Of a stretch of 64,000 nt of DNA, positions 10,868 to 22,930 are shown one piece after another (position 1 is the first letter of the stretch; each line of letters opens with the position of its first letter). Origin of the DNA: Thamnaconus septentrionalis. Its lineage: Eukaryota > Chordata > Actinopteri > Tetraodontiformes > Monacanthidae. The notes beneath the pieces were generated by a model. It made no database searches, was not told where the DNA came from, and saw only the letters and a list, made by a program, of their open reading frames with translations. Location: positions 18,322,444-18,386,443 of the forward strand of contig CM020502.1 in assembly GCA_009823395.1 (NCBI GenBank), in the 5' to 3' direction. The translations under genes and the position numbers were made by a program.

Positions 10868-10923
10868 TGACCTTGATCTGACTGAGGTCAGATCGAGATG
10901 AGACCACTACCTCAAAGAGGTCA
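10868..10923. promoter_or_regulatory. Candidate nuclear-receptor half-site cluster
   Basis: TGACCTTGA at 10868-10876 is the reverse of the extended half-site TCAAGGTCA used by ERR/SF-1-type receptors. AGGTCA half-sites follow at 10885-10890 and 10918-10923. The sequence also forms a hairpin: CTTGATCTGAC at 10872-10882 pairs with GTCAGATCGAG at 10887-10897 around a TGAG loop with one mismatch. Confidence 0.35.
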
Positions 10924-11308
10924 TGATTTCGTTGACTGGTCTTGGCTTTTGGTGCCAAATTCATCCCTGCCATGAAAAGGAGGGACATTGAATATAACTC
11001 CATTCCACTGATCAACATGAGGTTGTCCTGAGAGCCTTCGAAAGTTCCCATGTTCGACACACCATCTGTTATTTGAGCCCTCTCTAGATCTCACTGAAAC
11101 GCCATATATTAGCCTTCTGTTTGTGGCGTACCACAAAAATGCTCAGATTCGAACCACAGCTGATGCTTTGTGCACCTGGAATGGAGTAAAAACAAAGAGC
11201 CCGGAGGATTTTATCAGAGGGAAGAAAACGCACCTGGTGATGGTCGCCAAACCTGGGGTAGGGTATGAGTGCCCCACGTGATGTCATCTTGCGCCAACAA
11301 AAAGAATG

Positions 11309-11332
11309 GAAAATGGATGGATGGATGGAAAA
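11309..11332. repeat. (ATGG)n short tandem repeat
   Basis: Four ATGG units in a GGAAAATGGATGG context. This is the usual 3' tail of fish LINEs and tRNA-derived SINEs, but no retroposon body is recognisable upstream. Confidence 0.8.
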
Positions 11333-11999
11333 ATCCTATTTTAAGCAGCAGCGTTGTTCTCTGCACATACCTTAAAGGGAAAGAGCAACATTCACGTCTT
11401 TAAACATGAATGCGCTTTGCGAGGCTTACAGTGTTTGCAGTTTTCATGTTGCAATGTGAATTTGAAGCAGCGAGGCTGTTTAAGAGTGACCTTCTCAACG
11501 CGAACCAGCAGGCGGCTCGAGGGTTCGGTGACCTTGAAGGCACCGCCATTGAATTGCAGGGCTATGTGTAAATGGGAGATGCTGGCTCCGCCTCCAGCTC
11601 GTGCATGCAAGCGCAAATGGGGCAAATGTGACAAGTGCTCCGGGCTGCGCGAACTCAGTGGACATGACAGGTGATATATGATCGCAGCTCACTTCTGTCT
11701 GGGCTCCTCAGCTCCAGGTGAGAACGCGCAACCTGACACTCCAGATGGAACGTTTTCTAAATCCGTTCAACTCATTCCCTTCATCTGCCGGCCGAAGTCA
11801 CCGTTCAAAAGAGAAATGTCTGAAAAAGGGAAAAGTGTTCAGAAATTAAATTGTAAAGCAAGAAAACCTTCTATTACGTCTCACATAAAGCCGCCATTTT
11901 TTTGCACTGTCAGTCGGTCACAACTCAAGGCTTTATTTACAATAGGAAAGCAATAGTTTCCACAGAGAAGTTTTTTTGTTGTTCTTAAAACACGAGAAT

Positions 12000-12019
12000 A
12001 AAAAAAAAAAAAAAAAAAA
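12000..12019. repeat. Poly(A) tract
   Basis: Twenty consecutive A. Confidence 0.95.
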
Positions 12020-12619
12020 GACAATATACAGATTTCTTCATTAGCAGTTCACAGTTGCTTCTTCTGTGATTTTTCAGGGCAGCAGCTACAACTGTGTTTG
12101 GTCACTCAACGCCATGACAGCCTAGAAACGCTTTAGACCACAAATTTAGAGAACAAAGAAAGTGACTTTTATGGTATTTGTATTGTGTCCAGCTTATTTG
12201 TTATTATTACACCATTGGGTTGTCTTTTGCAATTAATGTTTAAACACAGTAACTGGACCTCTGAATCCTTACTAAGAAATCAGGCAACTAGACCTTAAAA
12301 GTGCCGTATAACTTAAAATAAATGACATTATCTTGTTATTCTAAAATATTGTTACACATCTACAGTACTGGAAATACTTGCAGGGAGCTTACTCACAGCC
12401 AAACCAACAGCCAACAAGGCTGTAAAGCGCTCTCAGGGGACGCACTGGTCGGATATGGAACCTGGATATTGTGTCATTATTGACAAAATGAACTGGATCA
12501 GGTAGCAGTGACAATAAGTCTAATCGATAGGGCTCCTTGGGTTCCTTTTAATTAGCACAACGGAATTTACACCTTTTTTTGCTGCACTGTATTGCTTCAT
12601 AGCAGAATTTTTCTTATCC

Positions 12620-13092
12620 ACGACAGATTTATTGTTCTAATATCCACTCAGCCGCTACTCTTACCTTTGATTCTTCCCAACTCAAAATCTGTGACCTGCT
12701 GGAAAAATCCCCCAGCGGCTCTGGTCCAAATTGACATTGTTGCATCACATAATTGTATCAGAACCGTCAGCTGTACATCCATGTTGCCAAGCTCTCATTC
12801 GTCTACATAGAAGAGGCGAGATCTGCACTGAGCTGGGTTTAAATAGGACCATAGAAACACCTCAGTCATGATAAACAGAACTGAGAGTGTGAGGATGTGT
12901 ATTCTGTCTTTTCCAAAAAATCTCCACACACCCAAGAGATCAACGGCTTGGAAAGCACTCAGACCATCACGTCTGGCACCAACAACTCGTTCCAGTGCTG
13001 AGCTTGAACTTCAGCGAGTCGTCTTCGCCCCGTCTACCTGCCCAAATGCACTCAGTTGTTGCTGTGAAGTTTGCCTGATTAGCTGCATATCT
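12620..13092. mobile_element. Tc1-like transposon, decayed copy B
   Basis: TCTGGCACCAACAACTCGTT, CAAATGCACTCAGTTGTTGC and a following GCCTGATTAG match the N-terminal half of the fish Tc1-like element in reverse orientation, as in copy A. About 250 bases upstream, TTGACATTGTTGCATCAC and AGCTGTACATCCATGTTGCC match its C-terminal half, so the copy appears to have lost most of its middle. No transposase frame survives. Confidence 0.6.
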
Positions 13093-13739
13093 GTCACCAG
13101 ATGGGGGTCGATCGCCGTAACGACAAACAGTCAATCAGCTCATTAAATTCATGCAAACTCATTTGTCACGTTGGGTTTCAGAACGTTGAACACAGTGTTA
13201 TTGACAAGCGAGTTGAGCCACACACTGAGAAACAATTGCACTCGGTTATTGGATCACTCGTGAATATCAGACCCTGAAAACTCCAATTACCAGCATTGCT
13301 GTGGGGACTGAAAAAGGAAACTCTAATTGGTGCATCCCGAATGTTAAAATAGGTCAGAATCACTAAAATAAAAACACCCTGCTTGCAATTCCTCCTCAAT
13401 ATTGCAGCAAAGTGGGGATTTTTCTGTATGTTTTCTTTTCCCTGTGTTTTTGTGCGTTCAATTTGTCCACATTAACATCAATCTCGCACCATCGGTGTCG
13501 GCGGTGGCGTGCCATCGAAAACGCCATGCCGTGTCAGTCATCACACGCCCATGGAGGCAATTGGAATCTTGGTTGGATTAAATTGCTTCAGAGGACGATC
13601 GGCGAGGGTGAGTGAGTGACGCGTGTGCAAATGGCTGTGATGACGACCATCATGATGTCGTTGACGAGGGCGACGGCGTTGGCGGCGACAGCCGGGCGGC
13701 GTTGACGAAGATGGCTGGGAAGTGGACGGAACGATCGAT

Positions 13740-13761
13740 TAAAAAAAAAAGAAAAAAAAAA
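13740..13761. repeat. A-rich tract
   Basis: Two A9-A10 runs split by one G. Confidence 0.9.
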
Positions 13762-14154
13762 GCAATGCTCCCGGATGACGGCTGCTGCAGGTCTCCTCCG
13801 GTGTCGGGACGGCCCTCCTCCAATCTGCAGACGAGGTGAATCGTCCCATCACTTCTGCTGAGTGGGCAGCCGCTTCAAAGTATCAATCGGACACGTGTCA
13901 GGAGGGAAAGTTGTGTTTTTCTGGGGGTTTTTCTGCTGCCAAAGCAGCACCTTTCACAACATATGAGTCCTCACAAATGAGCCGATCCCCCCCCTCCGTC
14001 CCTCCTTCTCTTCCCCTTCCCTCCATCTCCCATCTCATTCTTTTCATTCCCGCGTCGCCGGGGAGGAAGGAGGAGCGCCGAGCGCTTTGAGTGATGAGAG
14101 CGATAACCGGCAGAGATGCTTTGGAAGCGGGGACACTGCGCTAGCAAAACACTC

Positions 14155-14193
<39 letters not shown>
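14155..14193. repeat. (GT)n microsatellite
   Basis: GT array with one TTT interruption. Confidence 0.95.
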
Positions 14194-15789
14194 TAGGAGG
14201 AAAAAGAGGCGGCGAGAAGAGCGATGAAAGACTGAAGGTGACAGATGTCAGTAGGCCGACGATTGGGGGACGTGATAAGCAGCCTTCCTGTCCTGCGGAT
14301 GTGCACACACATCCATCCGGCACACCATTTGAAGTCGTGGCTGTGCCTTTTGAAAAGTTGAAAACAAAAATAAAATGAAAGTAAAGCAAAAAGCGCAGAC
14401 GGAACGCGAGAACATAAACTTCACCACAAGTCTCCGCCAAGGGATTCCTTGTTTAATTCCTCAAGATAAACCTCCGGTAAGGAGCCATGGGGATGAGCAG
14501 ATTCTAAAAAAAAAAAAGATCTTGTAGTGCCACTGGTAGATTAGGGGTCAGGACCTGTTCCACTCGAGCTGCTCTCTGTTTCTGCTGAGGCAGGGCAGCA
14601 TGAGTTCAGAGTCAAATTAATCATCAGGGGAACCGCAAACCCACAAAACACAGCATTTAAGGGAGAGTTTTCTTTTTACTATTTTATTATTCTCACCCTA
14701 TAGAAATTGGTGTGTGCTACCAAACACGGAGAACTGGCTATACACACCATTAACTTTGCCATCAGAAATTAGCAGTATTCTGAACAGAACTTTAGTCGAG
14801 AACGAGGACAAAAAAACAGTTTCTCATTTTGTCATATCTCATATCAGCAACAATGTTTCATTAGGAAATCAGAACATATCACACCTGCTTTTTCAGAGCT
14901 AATCTGTATTGCACCATGCAGTGGGAAATAAAACAATTTCATGCGTTAAATGCAGATTGGTTGTAAATGAGCAGCACCTGATCATCTGCTTGCAAGAGGT
15001 AAAAGGAGTGCATTGGTGGGAGCTTCACTGGCTCGGTGCAGCGGCACTCGACTCCCAGGGATTTTGGCTTCATTTTATTTAAAGTGACAGGAAGTGGGAG
15101 ACGATCATTAATCATTTATTCTCTCTCGGCTGTGTGAAACGCTCGCTTTCCTCCCTGTGCTGGCGCTTGGTTTGCAACTCCGCCACGTCCACACGCCTTG
15201 GGGCATGGAGCCGCTGCCACGTGACTGACTGACTGGCTGGCTGGGTTGAGGTTCCCAATAACTTACATGCTAAAGAGCAGCGCGACGTGTTGTCGTGATA
15301 AATCCAGTTTTATTCATGAAAACGTGTTTGTCAATTTTGGCTTTGACAAAAGGCAGGAAATTGGACCATTTTTACACCTGCTCCTTCCCTAAACGAAAGT
15401 GCACGGCACCCTGCTGCAGAAAAATGAGGCAATTTCACACTTCTTTTGCCGATTGGATTCGTACTCGTGGCGTGCCATCCCTGTTTGCAATTGAAAAGAA
15501 AAGCGCGCCAGTGAGACCTTTGCTAGCACACGATAGCGGCTTCATTCCTGGGACTCTGGCTTCATTACAGTCCATTTTGTGGGGACACTTGTCGTCGATC
15601 ATGTTTATGCTAATTGCGCGGTTCAGACAAGGTGCAGCTTACTAATTAGATGATGGTTTAGAGGAGGCGGTTGCTGTCAGACTGACTTTACGCCTTTGCT
15701 GTCAGTCTATAGTAACCTGTACCTGACCACAGTGTCTATTTAATGGCAGGGGGTTGGACATTGTAGAAAACTTGCCTCCAAAATTACCC

Positions 15790-15990
15790 TTTTCATGACT
15801 GCATAAGAAATATACAGTGCGGACTACTTGACAAAGGTTTGTGATGTTTACTTTAATTTTCATGGAGGATCATTTTTAAAGATGGGCGGAATCATTGTGA
15901 TGTCACCCAGTGGAATGCACTTACCCATTTTGAAGCCTATATATTGTTTTAAGCTCAGTGCCATCTTGAAACCAGAACATTTCACTTGTT
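15790..15990. repeat. Possible dispersed fish repeat, class unknown
   Basis: The run ATTGTGATGTCACCCAGTGG, then 'aatgcacttaccc', then TTTTAAGCTCAGTGCCATCT gives the impression of a dispersed repeat seen in other teleosts. There is no second copy in this window, so the call is weak. Confidence 0.25.
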
Positions 15991-16329
15991 GATGTATAGA
16001 TGGTAAAGGTGGTGAACTCTGATTTGAGCATGAGTCAGCAAATAAACTGTACCCACAACTTTATAGCCTTAGACCAAATCAGACAAAATAACAAATAGAG
16101 CCTTTTAGCTATTTTTTAATAGCATTTGAGACAAACAGAAATGTTTTTAACCAGTTTGCAAAGGTCAGAATTTCACCTCCTTTCTGTATTTACCAGCAGT
16201 CATTTTTAGTCTTTTTACAGCCTTTTTGCCAACCTGCTGGCTGGGTGATAGAATGCAGGGTTTTTTGCCACTCCAGCATTTGTGTGCTTTAAAAAAAAAT
16301 AAAAAAAAATCTCTGTCCATCTCTTTATT

Positions 16330-16440
16330 CAGGCAGTGGGTTGGATTTACGTGATTCGAGGCAAGGCAGAGCTGATTTATCTCCGGAGAGCCATTTGCAT
16401 TCAGGATGCGACTTTGACTTTGCCGGAAATCTTTAAGTGT
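16330..16440. promoter_or_regulatory. Candidate regulatory block with octamer
   Basis: ATTTGCAT, the reverse complement of the POU octamer, lies at about 16392-16399 in unique sequence with no coding signal. Other motifs nearby (ACGTGATTCG, TTTATCTCCGG) are only suggestive. Confidence 0.25.
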
Positions 16441-16733
16441 AAATATGTCTTCCCGCAAAAAAACAAAATAAGCGCATAATTTTTCACTTTGCACTTCGCT
16501 CCGTGCCAGGCATCTGCGTATCCTTCTGGGTTGGGGCGCATTAAGAAGAGCCTCAATCGACAGAGTGTGAGAGAGAGGGAGAGAAAAGGGGCCCTGCATC
16601 ACACCGGTAATGTCTTCCCTCCTGGGCCAAGCCAATGAACCAAGAAGCTGCGAAAGTGCATTTTTCTGGTATCCGTGCGCCGTCATAGATTTTTCGCCGT
16701 TGCTTTTTCTTTTCTTCCCGTCCTGCTCTTTTC

Positions 16734-16760
16734 AAAAAAAAAAAAAAAAAAAAAAAAAAA
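16734..16760. repeat. Poly(A) tract, A27
   Basis: Twenty-seven consecutive A, the longest homopolymer in the window. No retroposon is recognisable on either side. Confidence 0.95.
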
Positions 16761-17165
16761 TCGATTCAAGCGAGAATGTGTCCTGGAGGTACGGCAGACC
16801 ATACGCACTGTACACTGGTTGTGGCGGGCGTCCGCTCGGGGTGTGGAAGACTCCCCTCATTTGCAATGACAGCAAACACACAGAAACCAGCGCCTGCCTG
16901 GCCGCTATTATTTGTCATTCTCTCGCTCCCCAAAATCCCATCCCCTCCTCCAGTGAACGCACACGTACGCCTTGTAATGTCTCTTAGGCAGTCATTTTTC
17001 GCCCGCGCTGTAAAATGAATCATTTGTCTCCTCTATATGTATAGCTATAAATATATATATTTCCCCCATCCCTCCTCCTAGTGAGGTAGGAGGAGCTCAC
17101 CGCCGCAGGAGCGCCGCTGCTGAGATTAAAACCTGATGGAGGGTGTCTGCGCAGGGCTGGGAGAT

Positions 17166-17200
17166 GGGGGTTGTGGGGGGGTCGGGGGTGGGGTGGGGGG
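17166..17200. repeat. G-run block with quadruplex potential
   Basis: Five runs of four to seven G separated by one to four bases on the plus strand, which satisfies the usual four-run G-quadruplex pattern. Confidence 0.8.
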
Positions 17201-17269
17201 ATTAAACCACTATCTGGGGGTCTCTTTTCCGTGTCAGGGAGGTGCAGCAGCACCGGTGCTGACGGTGCA

Positions 17270-17352
17270 GTCTCAATCTTGCATTATGTAGACGCTCAGC
17301 ACACACCGCTGAGGTTGCCGCCCCTTTGCATTATTTATGACGTGCTGCCATT
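17270..17352. promoter_or_regulatory. Candidate regulatory block (TTGCATTA repeats)
   Basis: TTGCATTATGTAG near 17280 and TTGCATTATTTATGACG near 17327 repeat the word TTGCATTAT about 47 bases apart in unique sequence. The word resembles POU- and CDX-like sites. Confidence 0.25.
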
Positions 17353-18532
17353 ATCTCTTGTTTTACACTCAGGGGGTGGGTTGGGAGATTGTGGGGAGGG
17401 ATAAATAAAAAAAGAAAAGCTTGGGAAGAACGGTGCACGGACCTGTTTGCGACATGTGAGAATGTGACTGTGTGATGGCAATGAGCTCGTCTCCATAAAA
17501 CCTTTCACTGTGCATCAAGGAGAAATTTGCTGTCGAAATGTTATGGAAACAGCGCAATCGGAAACAGCCCCTCTCATTCACAGTGAAATTTGCTACCATC
17601 GCTAATGCGCGGAAACGTTTTCAGTCTTTCGGGATGTTTTCCCGTAACGGTCGGACAAAAGCGTCCGTTAGCCTCACCTGCAGGAAAATGCCTCAGTTAT
17701 TGTTGAGGGTAAAAATTTACTGCCAGCTGGGTCAGTTAGCAACGATGGGAGGCTTCCTGCAGCGAGCTACATGGCGCCACTTCCCATCCACACCGTCATC
17801 ACTTGCCAGGGTCTTTTTTTTAATACAAGTTATTCCAGATTGAGATTGGCGAAGTGGAAATCTGTGTCAATACAGACTTGAAGGTTTGTGGCTAACTCCG
17901 CCTACTTCCTGTCTCTCCAAGTGAAATACCCAAAGAGGTACAAAATGTTTGAAGGACAAATCAGTGGCTCCAGTGGCGACGGAAAGCCGGTGGTGGTGAA
18001 GCCAACGTTAGCGTGCATGTGCGCGTCACCTCCAACGCCCACCGAGGTGCGAATGATACGTGAAGGTCACATTTTAAGCGATTCTCCTCAATGTGTCATT
18101 TTCAGTGCGGCGCCGTCGTCGCTGTCGTCTCTTCGTGGCAGGTCAGGGCTGGGACAAAAAAAAAAAGAAGGCAACGTTGGACACACTTTTAATCTTGTTG
18201 GATTCGGGAGCAGGGAGGAAGAGGAAAAGAAGTACAAAAATGTAAAAACTATTAAAAAAGTTGGGGACATTCCTCTTTCTAAACAACCCTCAAGGGCTCC
18301 TTCCAAATCTCTGGACTGCTCCAGACACTGCACTAGCTTCCCCACTTAACGCTGGCCTGGGCGGTCTGAGGTTACGCAACCTCGCACTGCATGGCGAGGC
18401 TTTAAAACGCTGAATCTGTGAGAAGATCTCCACTTCCCCCTGCCTGAAGCCTGTGGAAATCAACTCATACGTGAGGGTAATTGAGGTGATATGAAGGTGT
18501 TTGACATCCCCCGCTGTTCACGGAAGCCCTGC

Positions 18533-18577
18533 TGAGTGAGTGAGTGAGTGAGTGAGTGAGTGAGTGTGTGTGTGAGT
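18533..18577. repeat. (GAGT)n microsatellite
   Basis: About eight GAGT units ending in TGTGTGTG. Confidence 0.95.
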
Positions 18578-21500
18578 ATAACCTTGGCACACGGCAAATT
18601 TATGTGAGGCAAAGCTGATACTCTGAGGCCCGGGCAGTGTCCGCCCGTAACACTGGTTGGAAAAGATTTCTTGGCTGCCAGAAGGAGACTTGTCTCCATC
18701 CCAGTGTGAAGCCAACATTTCACAGTATTGAAGAGAAGGGATGAGATCAGAGATAAGATAAAACCTCAACTTTTTGAGACCATGACATTTTGTGTCATCC
18801 ACCATTGTTAACTTTTGCTTCAATTGACCGTTTCAGGGTTGTAAATGAAGATAGTTTTGGACTTTGGTCTTGACTTGACTGGTCAGTTTGTGATTGACAG
18901 CAGGCTCGGCCAACCACCGTCCATCGATTGGCCTCCCCACCTCTTTCTGAAAACCTCTCAATGTGTGACAATAATCCAAACGGTTTCTGACACATTCATC
19001 CGTTTCTGTCTTGTGCGTCGTGAACCGGCGCTGCAACCGAGAAGCAAGGTGAAAACCTGAGATTTCTCCTCATTTCCTCGGCAACATGTCCAACACGGCG
19101 ATTCGTTATTTCTCCTTGGTTTACGGAATTCATTTTGAATGCTCGGTGACAGCACAAACACTCCCACCGGCTTTTATAAACAGTCTGAAACTTTCCTGAG
19201 CCAGAGTGTGATTTTCGTCTCTCACTCATCCAATATGTCAATAAGTAGTGGAGGCTCTGGGCGCTGAGCTGTAACAGCTGCATAAAATTGCATACAATTA
19301 GAGTGGCGACCTTTATGGGTGTTAAACACTGTGGTTAACTGAATATGGTTTTTTCCACTCTGAATTTATGCTTCTTGTGGCTTTAGCTCAATATTTACAT
19401 GGAACTGTCCTTTATTAAAGAATAAAAGATGTTATTTAAGTCATTTATAGTCAACAGTACACATTCATTCCATAACAGATTGAGTCTTGAGTCAACGGAT
19501 TGTCTCTGATTGATTCAACTTGAGAAGGTAGTTTCTTTGTTTTGCAACTTTCGCAAATCATTTCCAGCTACGAGCTTCACGCACCACATAAACATTTTGT
19601 CACCCAAGTGGCAACAGAGGCATGAATAAAAAAAATAATTTTGGCCAAAATACCTGAGCATTTGGCAGCACTTGCAACTAAAGGGACTTAATTAAGTCAG
19701 ATCCGCAGAATCAAAGTCCCTCTTCACGCCCGTTTTCTTCCCTGTAATTCTTGCTGCTCAGCTTCTCCCGGGTGACTTGCACACCAGCTTCTTGTATTTA
19801 TTTTATTTATTTATTTTCTTCTTGCCCTTATAGCTGGTCTCTCTGGCGAGCACATATGTATTGTGAAGCAGGAGCCGCAGCCTCCCTATGTTTCGTGTGC
19901 GGCGGAAGAACACAAAGACGCCAAAAGCTGCTGCTGGTGCAGAAGGTTCAGGCCGGCTCGGCACATTCCAGCTGCAGACCGGGAAAGAAAAGAGAGAAAA
20001 AAACCCTGAAATTGCAGGGCTATTACAAGTGTAAATCTACGGAGTCTCTGGTGGGGCCGGTGGGGGAGCGAGCACCATCTATTAGAGGGGTAAAAAAAAA
20101 AAACAGCCAGTGGAAACTGTCATCGCCACTTTTCGTCTGCTTGGTGGGAGCGGGAGAGACAAAAAGGACGGAGTCAGAGGGAGGGTGGAGGAGGGAGCTT
20201 AACAAGGTCAACAACGCATTTGAGGGATGCTCGACCTCGCTCGCGTCTGAGTTTTTGTTTTTTTTTTCTTTTTGCATTTTTTTCCCCCTCCCTTCCATTT
20301 CGGAGGACGCCGCCTCTCCGTGCAACCAGACACGACAAGCGGCCGAGGGGAAGGCGGTTTAGGGCGACGGACGTGGCAGCTTTTCTCCTTCAGCATTGAC
20401 GGTGAGTGCGAGCTCGTCACCGGAGGCCTGAATATTTTACCAGGGAACACGACCTGCTTTGCCCCGACACTCAGAGACAGTGCGCTTCTGTAACTTTTGT
20501 GAAATAAATCCAATTTGGCAAAAAATAAATAATGTCTTTGAGATGAGCGATGAGTGCATGACCATGCGTGTGTCGGGGGAGTGTTGCTTTTCCTATGAAG
20601 TTTTTTACTCTAAATGCACCGCTGAAAAGGTCAACATTTTTTTGTTTCAGGCTCCGTGCGTGCTGTTGGCAAGGAGCTTCAGCGTTGTGCTCGCGTAAAG
20701 ACGTTGACGTGGCCAGAGGTAAAAACTTTAGGGAATTTCTACAAAAAAAAAAAAAAAAAAAAATTTTGACGGTTTCATTTTGGACATAAATCAAACAGCA
20801 GAGGAGATTTCTTTTATATAATGCATATCACTAGTCAAATAGCAAATTGATTTATTTTTTTTTTCACTGATGCGTTAAAAGACAGCGCTGTTCAAAAGTC
20901 TCCCTCTGAAAGACATTTACATTTTCCAGAACTCATAACCTTTTCTCGAGTTTCGCAGATGGAAATAATTCCACCCAAATGAAAAACTGAAGAAGTGTCA
21001 GTCTAAAAATGTCTCTACACGGCGTACACGTCTAACTATGTGGAAGTCACGGCAGGTGAATTTGTCTTAAAACTTTGTTCTCAGTCACAATGTTGAGCAC
21101 GGCAAGGAAAACTGCAATGTAAACATCATACATCTTGATGTTTCCCATCTGTTTCTTATGTTGGACTTCTTGAACTCGACTCGCTTCTGTGAGGTGGAGA
21201 ATGTTTCATTTTAATGAACATTTCAAAGACACTAATAATAGGCAACATCCAACAAAAAAAAGGAGACTTCAAACTCTCTTAAGTTTAAAGTTTATTTTCA
21301 TACTCACCGTAGGGAAAAACGTTTCCATGTACAATGAAGTTCTTCCTTTGCTGCTAAATATGAACGTCAAACGATGGAAGACAGCAGAAAAAGTAAAGAG
21401 AATACCGACGCTGAAAAGGCACCTTCAAACTTTTCTCTGATGGAAAAACCTTTGGACCCCTGCACTGCTGGAGAAAACAAAACAAACAAAAAAAAAACAA

Positions 21501-21795
21501 CCTAAAAAACGCTTCTTCATTTATATGAGGTGAAACTGCTCGGCACCGACGTATCAAAGCAGCTCTGTCTTTCCAGGGCAATTACGCCGCTGCGAGTCCT
21601 GGCAGTCGCGATGCATCACATTCTGCTCTTGGCCTGCAAGTGGAGCTCGGTGAGAGGTGTGCGCAGCGTCTGCATCAGCGTTACACTCCAGCTCGGAGCC
21701 GAAACACCGGGGGACCTGAAATTCAAATAAACCTGAAAAGAAGAGAGAAAAAGACAACACCCAGAGCGACACATGCTGGTCCAAATCATTAATAA
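18578..21795. other. Unique sequence, no gene seen
   Basis: No exon recognised. A consensus-like 5' splice donor CGGTGAGTG lies near 20398-20406 after a purine- and GC-rich stretch, which could be an untranslated exon, but nothing else supports this. An A21 tract lies at 20743-20763. Confidence 0.55.
18891..18900 (+). promoter_or_regulatory. PBX-MEIS composite motif TGATTGACAG
   Basis: This is an exact match to the published PBX-MEIS/PREP heterodimer consensus. A ten-base match is expected by chance rarely in 64 kb but is not proof of function. Confidence 0.35.
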
Positions 21796-22040
21796 GGGGG
21801 TCTGGGGGTGGGGGTGGGTCTGGGGGGGGGGGTAAGGGGGGGCATCAGCATGCAAGCGAGGCCGGGAGGGGAGGGGAAGGCAGCCGATCTGCTCTCCTTA
21901 CACAAACATGACGAGATCCGTTTCGCCACAGATCGCCCGGGGTGGGTGGGTGGGGGGGTGGGAGGGCACGGTGGCGTCTCGGCACACACTTCTGCACACA
22001 TGCGTGCACCCGGGGGGGGAGGAGAGGGAGGAGAGGGTGG
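21796..22040. repeat. Cluster of G-run blocks with quadruplex potential
   Basis: Dense runs of G occur at 21796-21842 (runs of 3 to 12 with one- to three-base loops), at 21939-21966 (GGGG T GGG T GGG T G7 T GGG) and near 22011-22040. All lie on the plus strand. A CA microsatellite follows 95 bases later. Confidence 0.85.
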
Positions 22041-22129
22041 GCTCGTGCATTTTAATGAATCGGCCTCGGAGGAGCATGAGGGCAAACAGAGATGCCATTT
22101 TTTCGGCCGGGGTGCGTGTTTGCGGGGTG

Positions 22130-22132
<3 letters not shown>

Positions 22133-22163
<31 letters not shown>
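22133..22163. repeat. (CA)n microsatellite
   Basis: Fifteen uninterrupted CA units. Confidence 0.95.
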
Positions 22164-22166
<3 letters not shown>

Positions 22167-22440
22167 CCCCCACAGATACGCATTATGCGGCGCTGATGGC
22201 TTGCTAGCGCTTCACCGCAACACGCTTTGCATTGGAGCCGGGAGGGTCGTCCCGGACCCTGGAGACTGATCCGTTCTGCTGGAGAACCCTTAACTCTTAT
22301 TGACATGCCCACCAAGCCCTGGGGGCAGGGGGGAAGGAGGAGGGGGCCACATAAAGTCAAAGAAATACACACAAAGGCCAACACATAGACAGCGATGTCC
22401 TCAGAGAGCCACAGGCCTCCGAGTGTTGATGGCACCGTTA

Positions 22441-22930
22441 AGAATGAACCAGGGGAAGACTGGTTCTCTGAGACCGCAAGGGAAGCTCAGCTTCCCATGA
22501 CATGTCAGAAAAATAACTGAACAAATTAATATTCAAATATGTACTGTTGTGTTTAAATGCCATTGTCTAAAAATGCTTTGGAATGCGTTCAACTCCGAGA
22601 CGACTTTGGTCAGAGTCTTGGAAAATTGCGCTTAGTAGTTATTGCCCTTTGGCTACTCAAGCACAAAGAATTCTAGTCTGCAAGTTCAAAACATGTCACG
22701 TTTCTTTTCACTGAAGTAGCACTAGATGCTCATTGCATTTCGTCCCGCCCCGAGACGCTCAGCTTCACTTGGAGTCGGTGGAGGAGGGCGTGAACCTGGA
22801 CGCTGTGATTCCATGTCATGATTGGATCGTCTGAATCCCCGTTGCAGTGACTGTTCACTGGAAATACACACAGATGGCGGAGCAGTTTTGAGTGACAGTC
22901 CCGCTCTGCATTAAGTCAAAGAACGGCTGC
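22441..22930. repeat. Possible decayed dispersed repeat, class unknown
   Basis: The palindrome GGGAAGCTCAGCTTCCC at 22480-22496 and the later GACGCTGTGATTCCATGTCA and GGAAATACACACAGATGGCG resemble a fish dispersed repeat. No second copy exists in this window and no termini were identified. Confidence 0.3.

Larger units (their letters stand above)
8069..12590. other. Mostly unique sequence, no gene seen
   Basis: No exon recognised. The interval includes CA and T tracts, a possible AT-palindrome repeat at 9590-9780, a perfect GTCACGTGAC E-box palindrome at 10051-10060, a candidate regulatory block at 10260-10430, a nuclear-receptor half-site cluster at 10868-10923, an (ATGG)n tail-like repeat at 11314-11329 and an A20 tract at 12000-12019. 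Confidence 0.6.
13093..18530. other. Unique sequence with simple repeats, no gene seen
   Basis: No exon recognised. Simple repeats, a GACT/GGCT patch at 15223-15245, a possible repeat at 15790-15990 and three motif-rich blocks (16330, 17166 and 17270) are listed separately. Frames around 13610-13840 and 17540-17840 are open but show no recognisable domain. Confidence 0.6.

Noticed and set aside
11505..11516. CCAGCAGGCGGC as a CTCF site.
   Set aside because: It differs from the core consensus at one informative position and lacks flanking support.
16165..16686. A 173-codon minus-strand frame.
   Set aside because: No domain, a poly-Phe run from an A/T tract, and overlapping open frames on the other strand.
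19751..20362. A 203-codon plus-strand frame.
   Set aside because: It is low-complexity and shows no domain; long T and A tracts account for its Phe- and Lys-rich parts.
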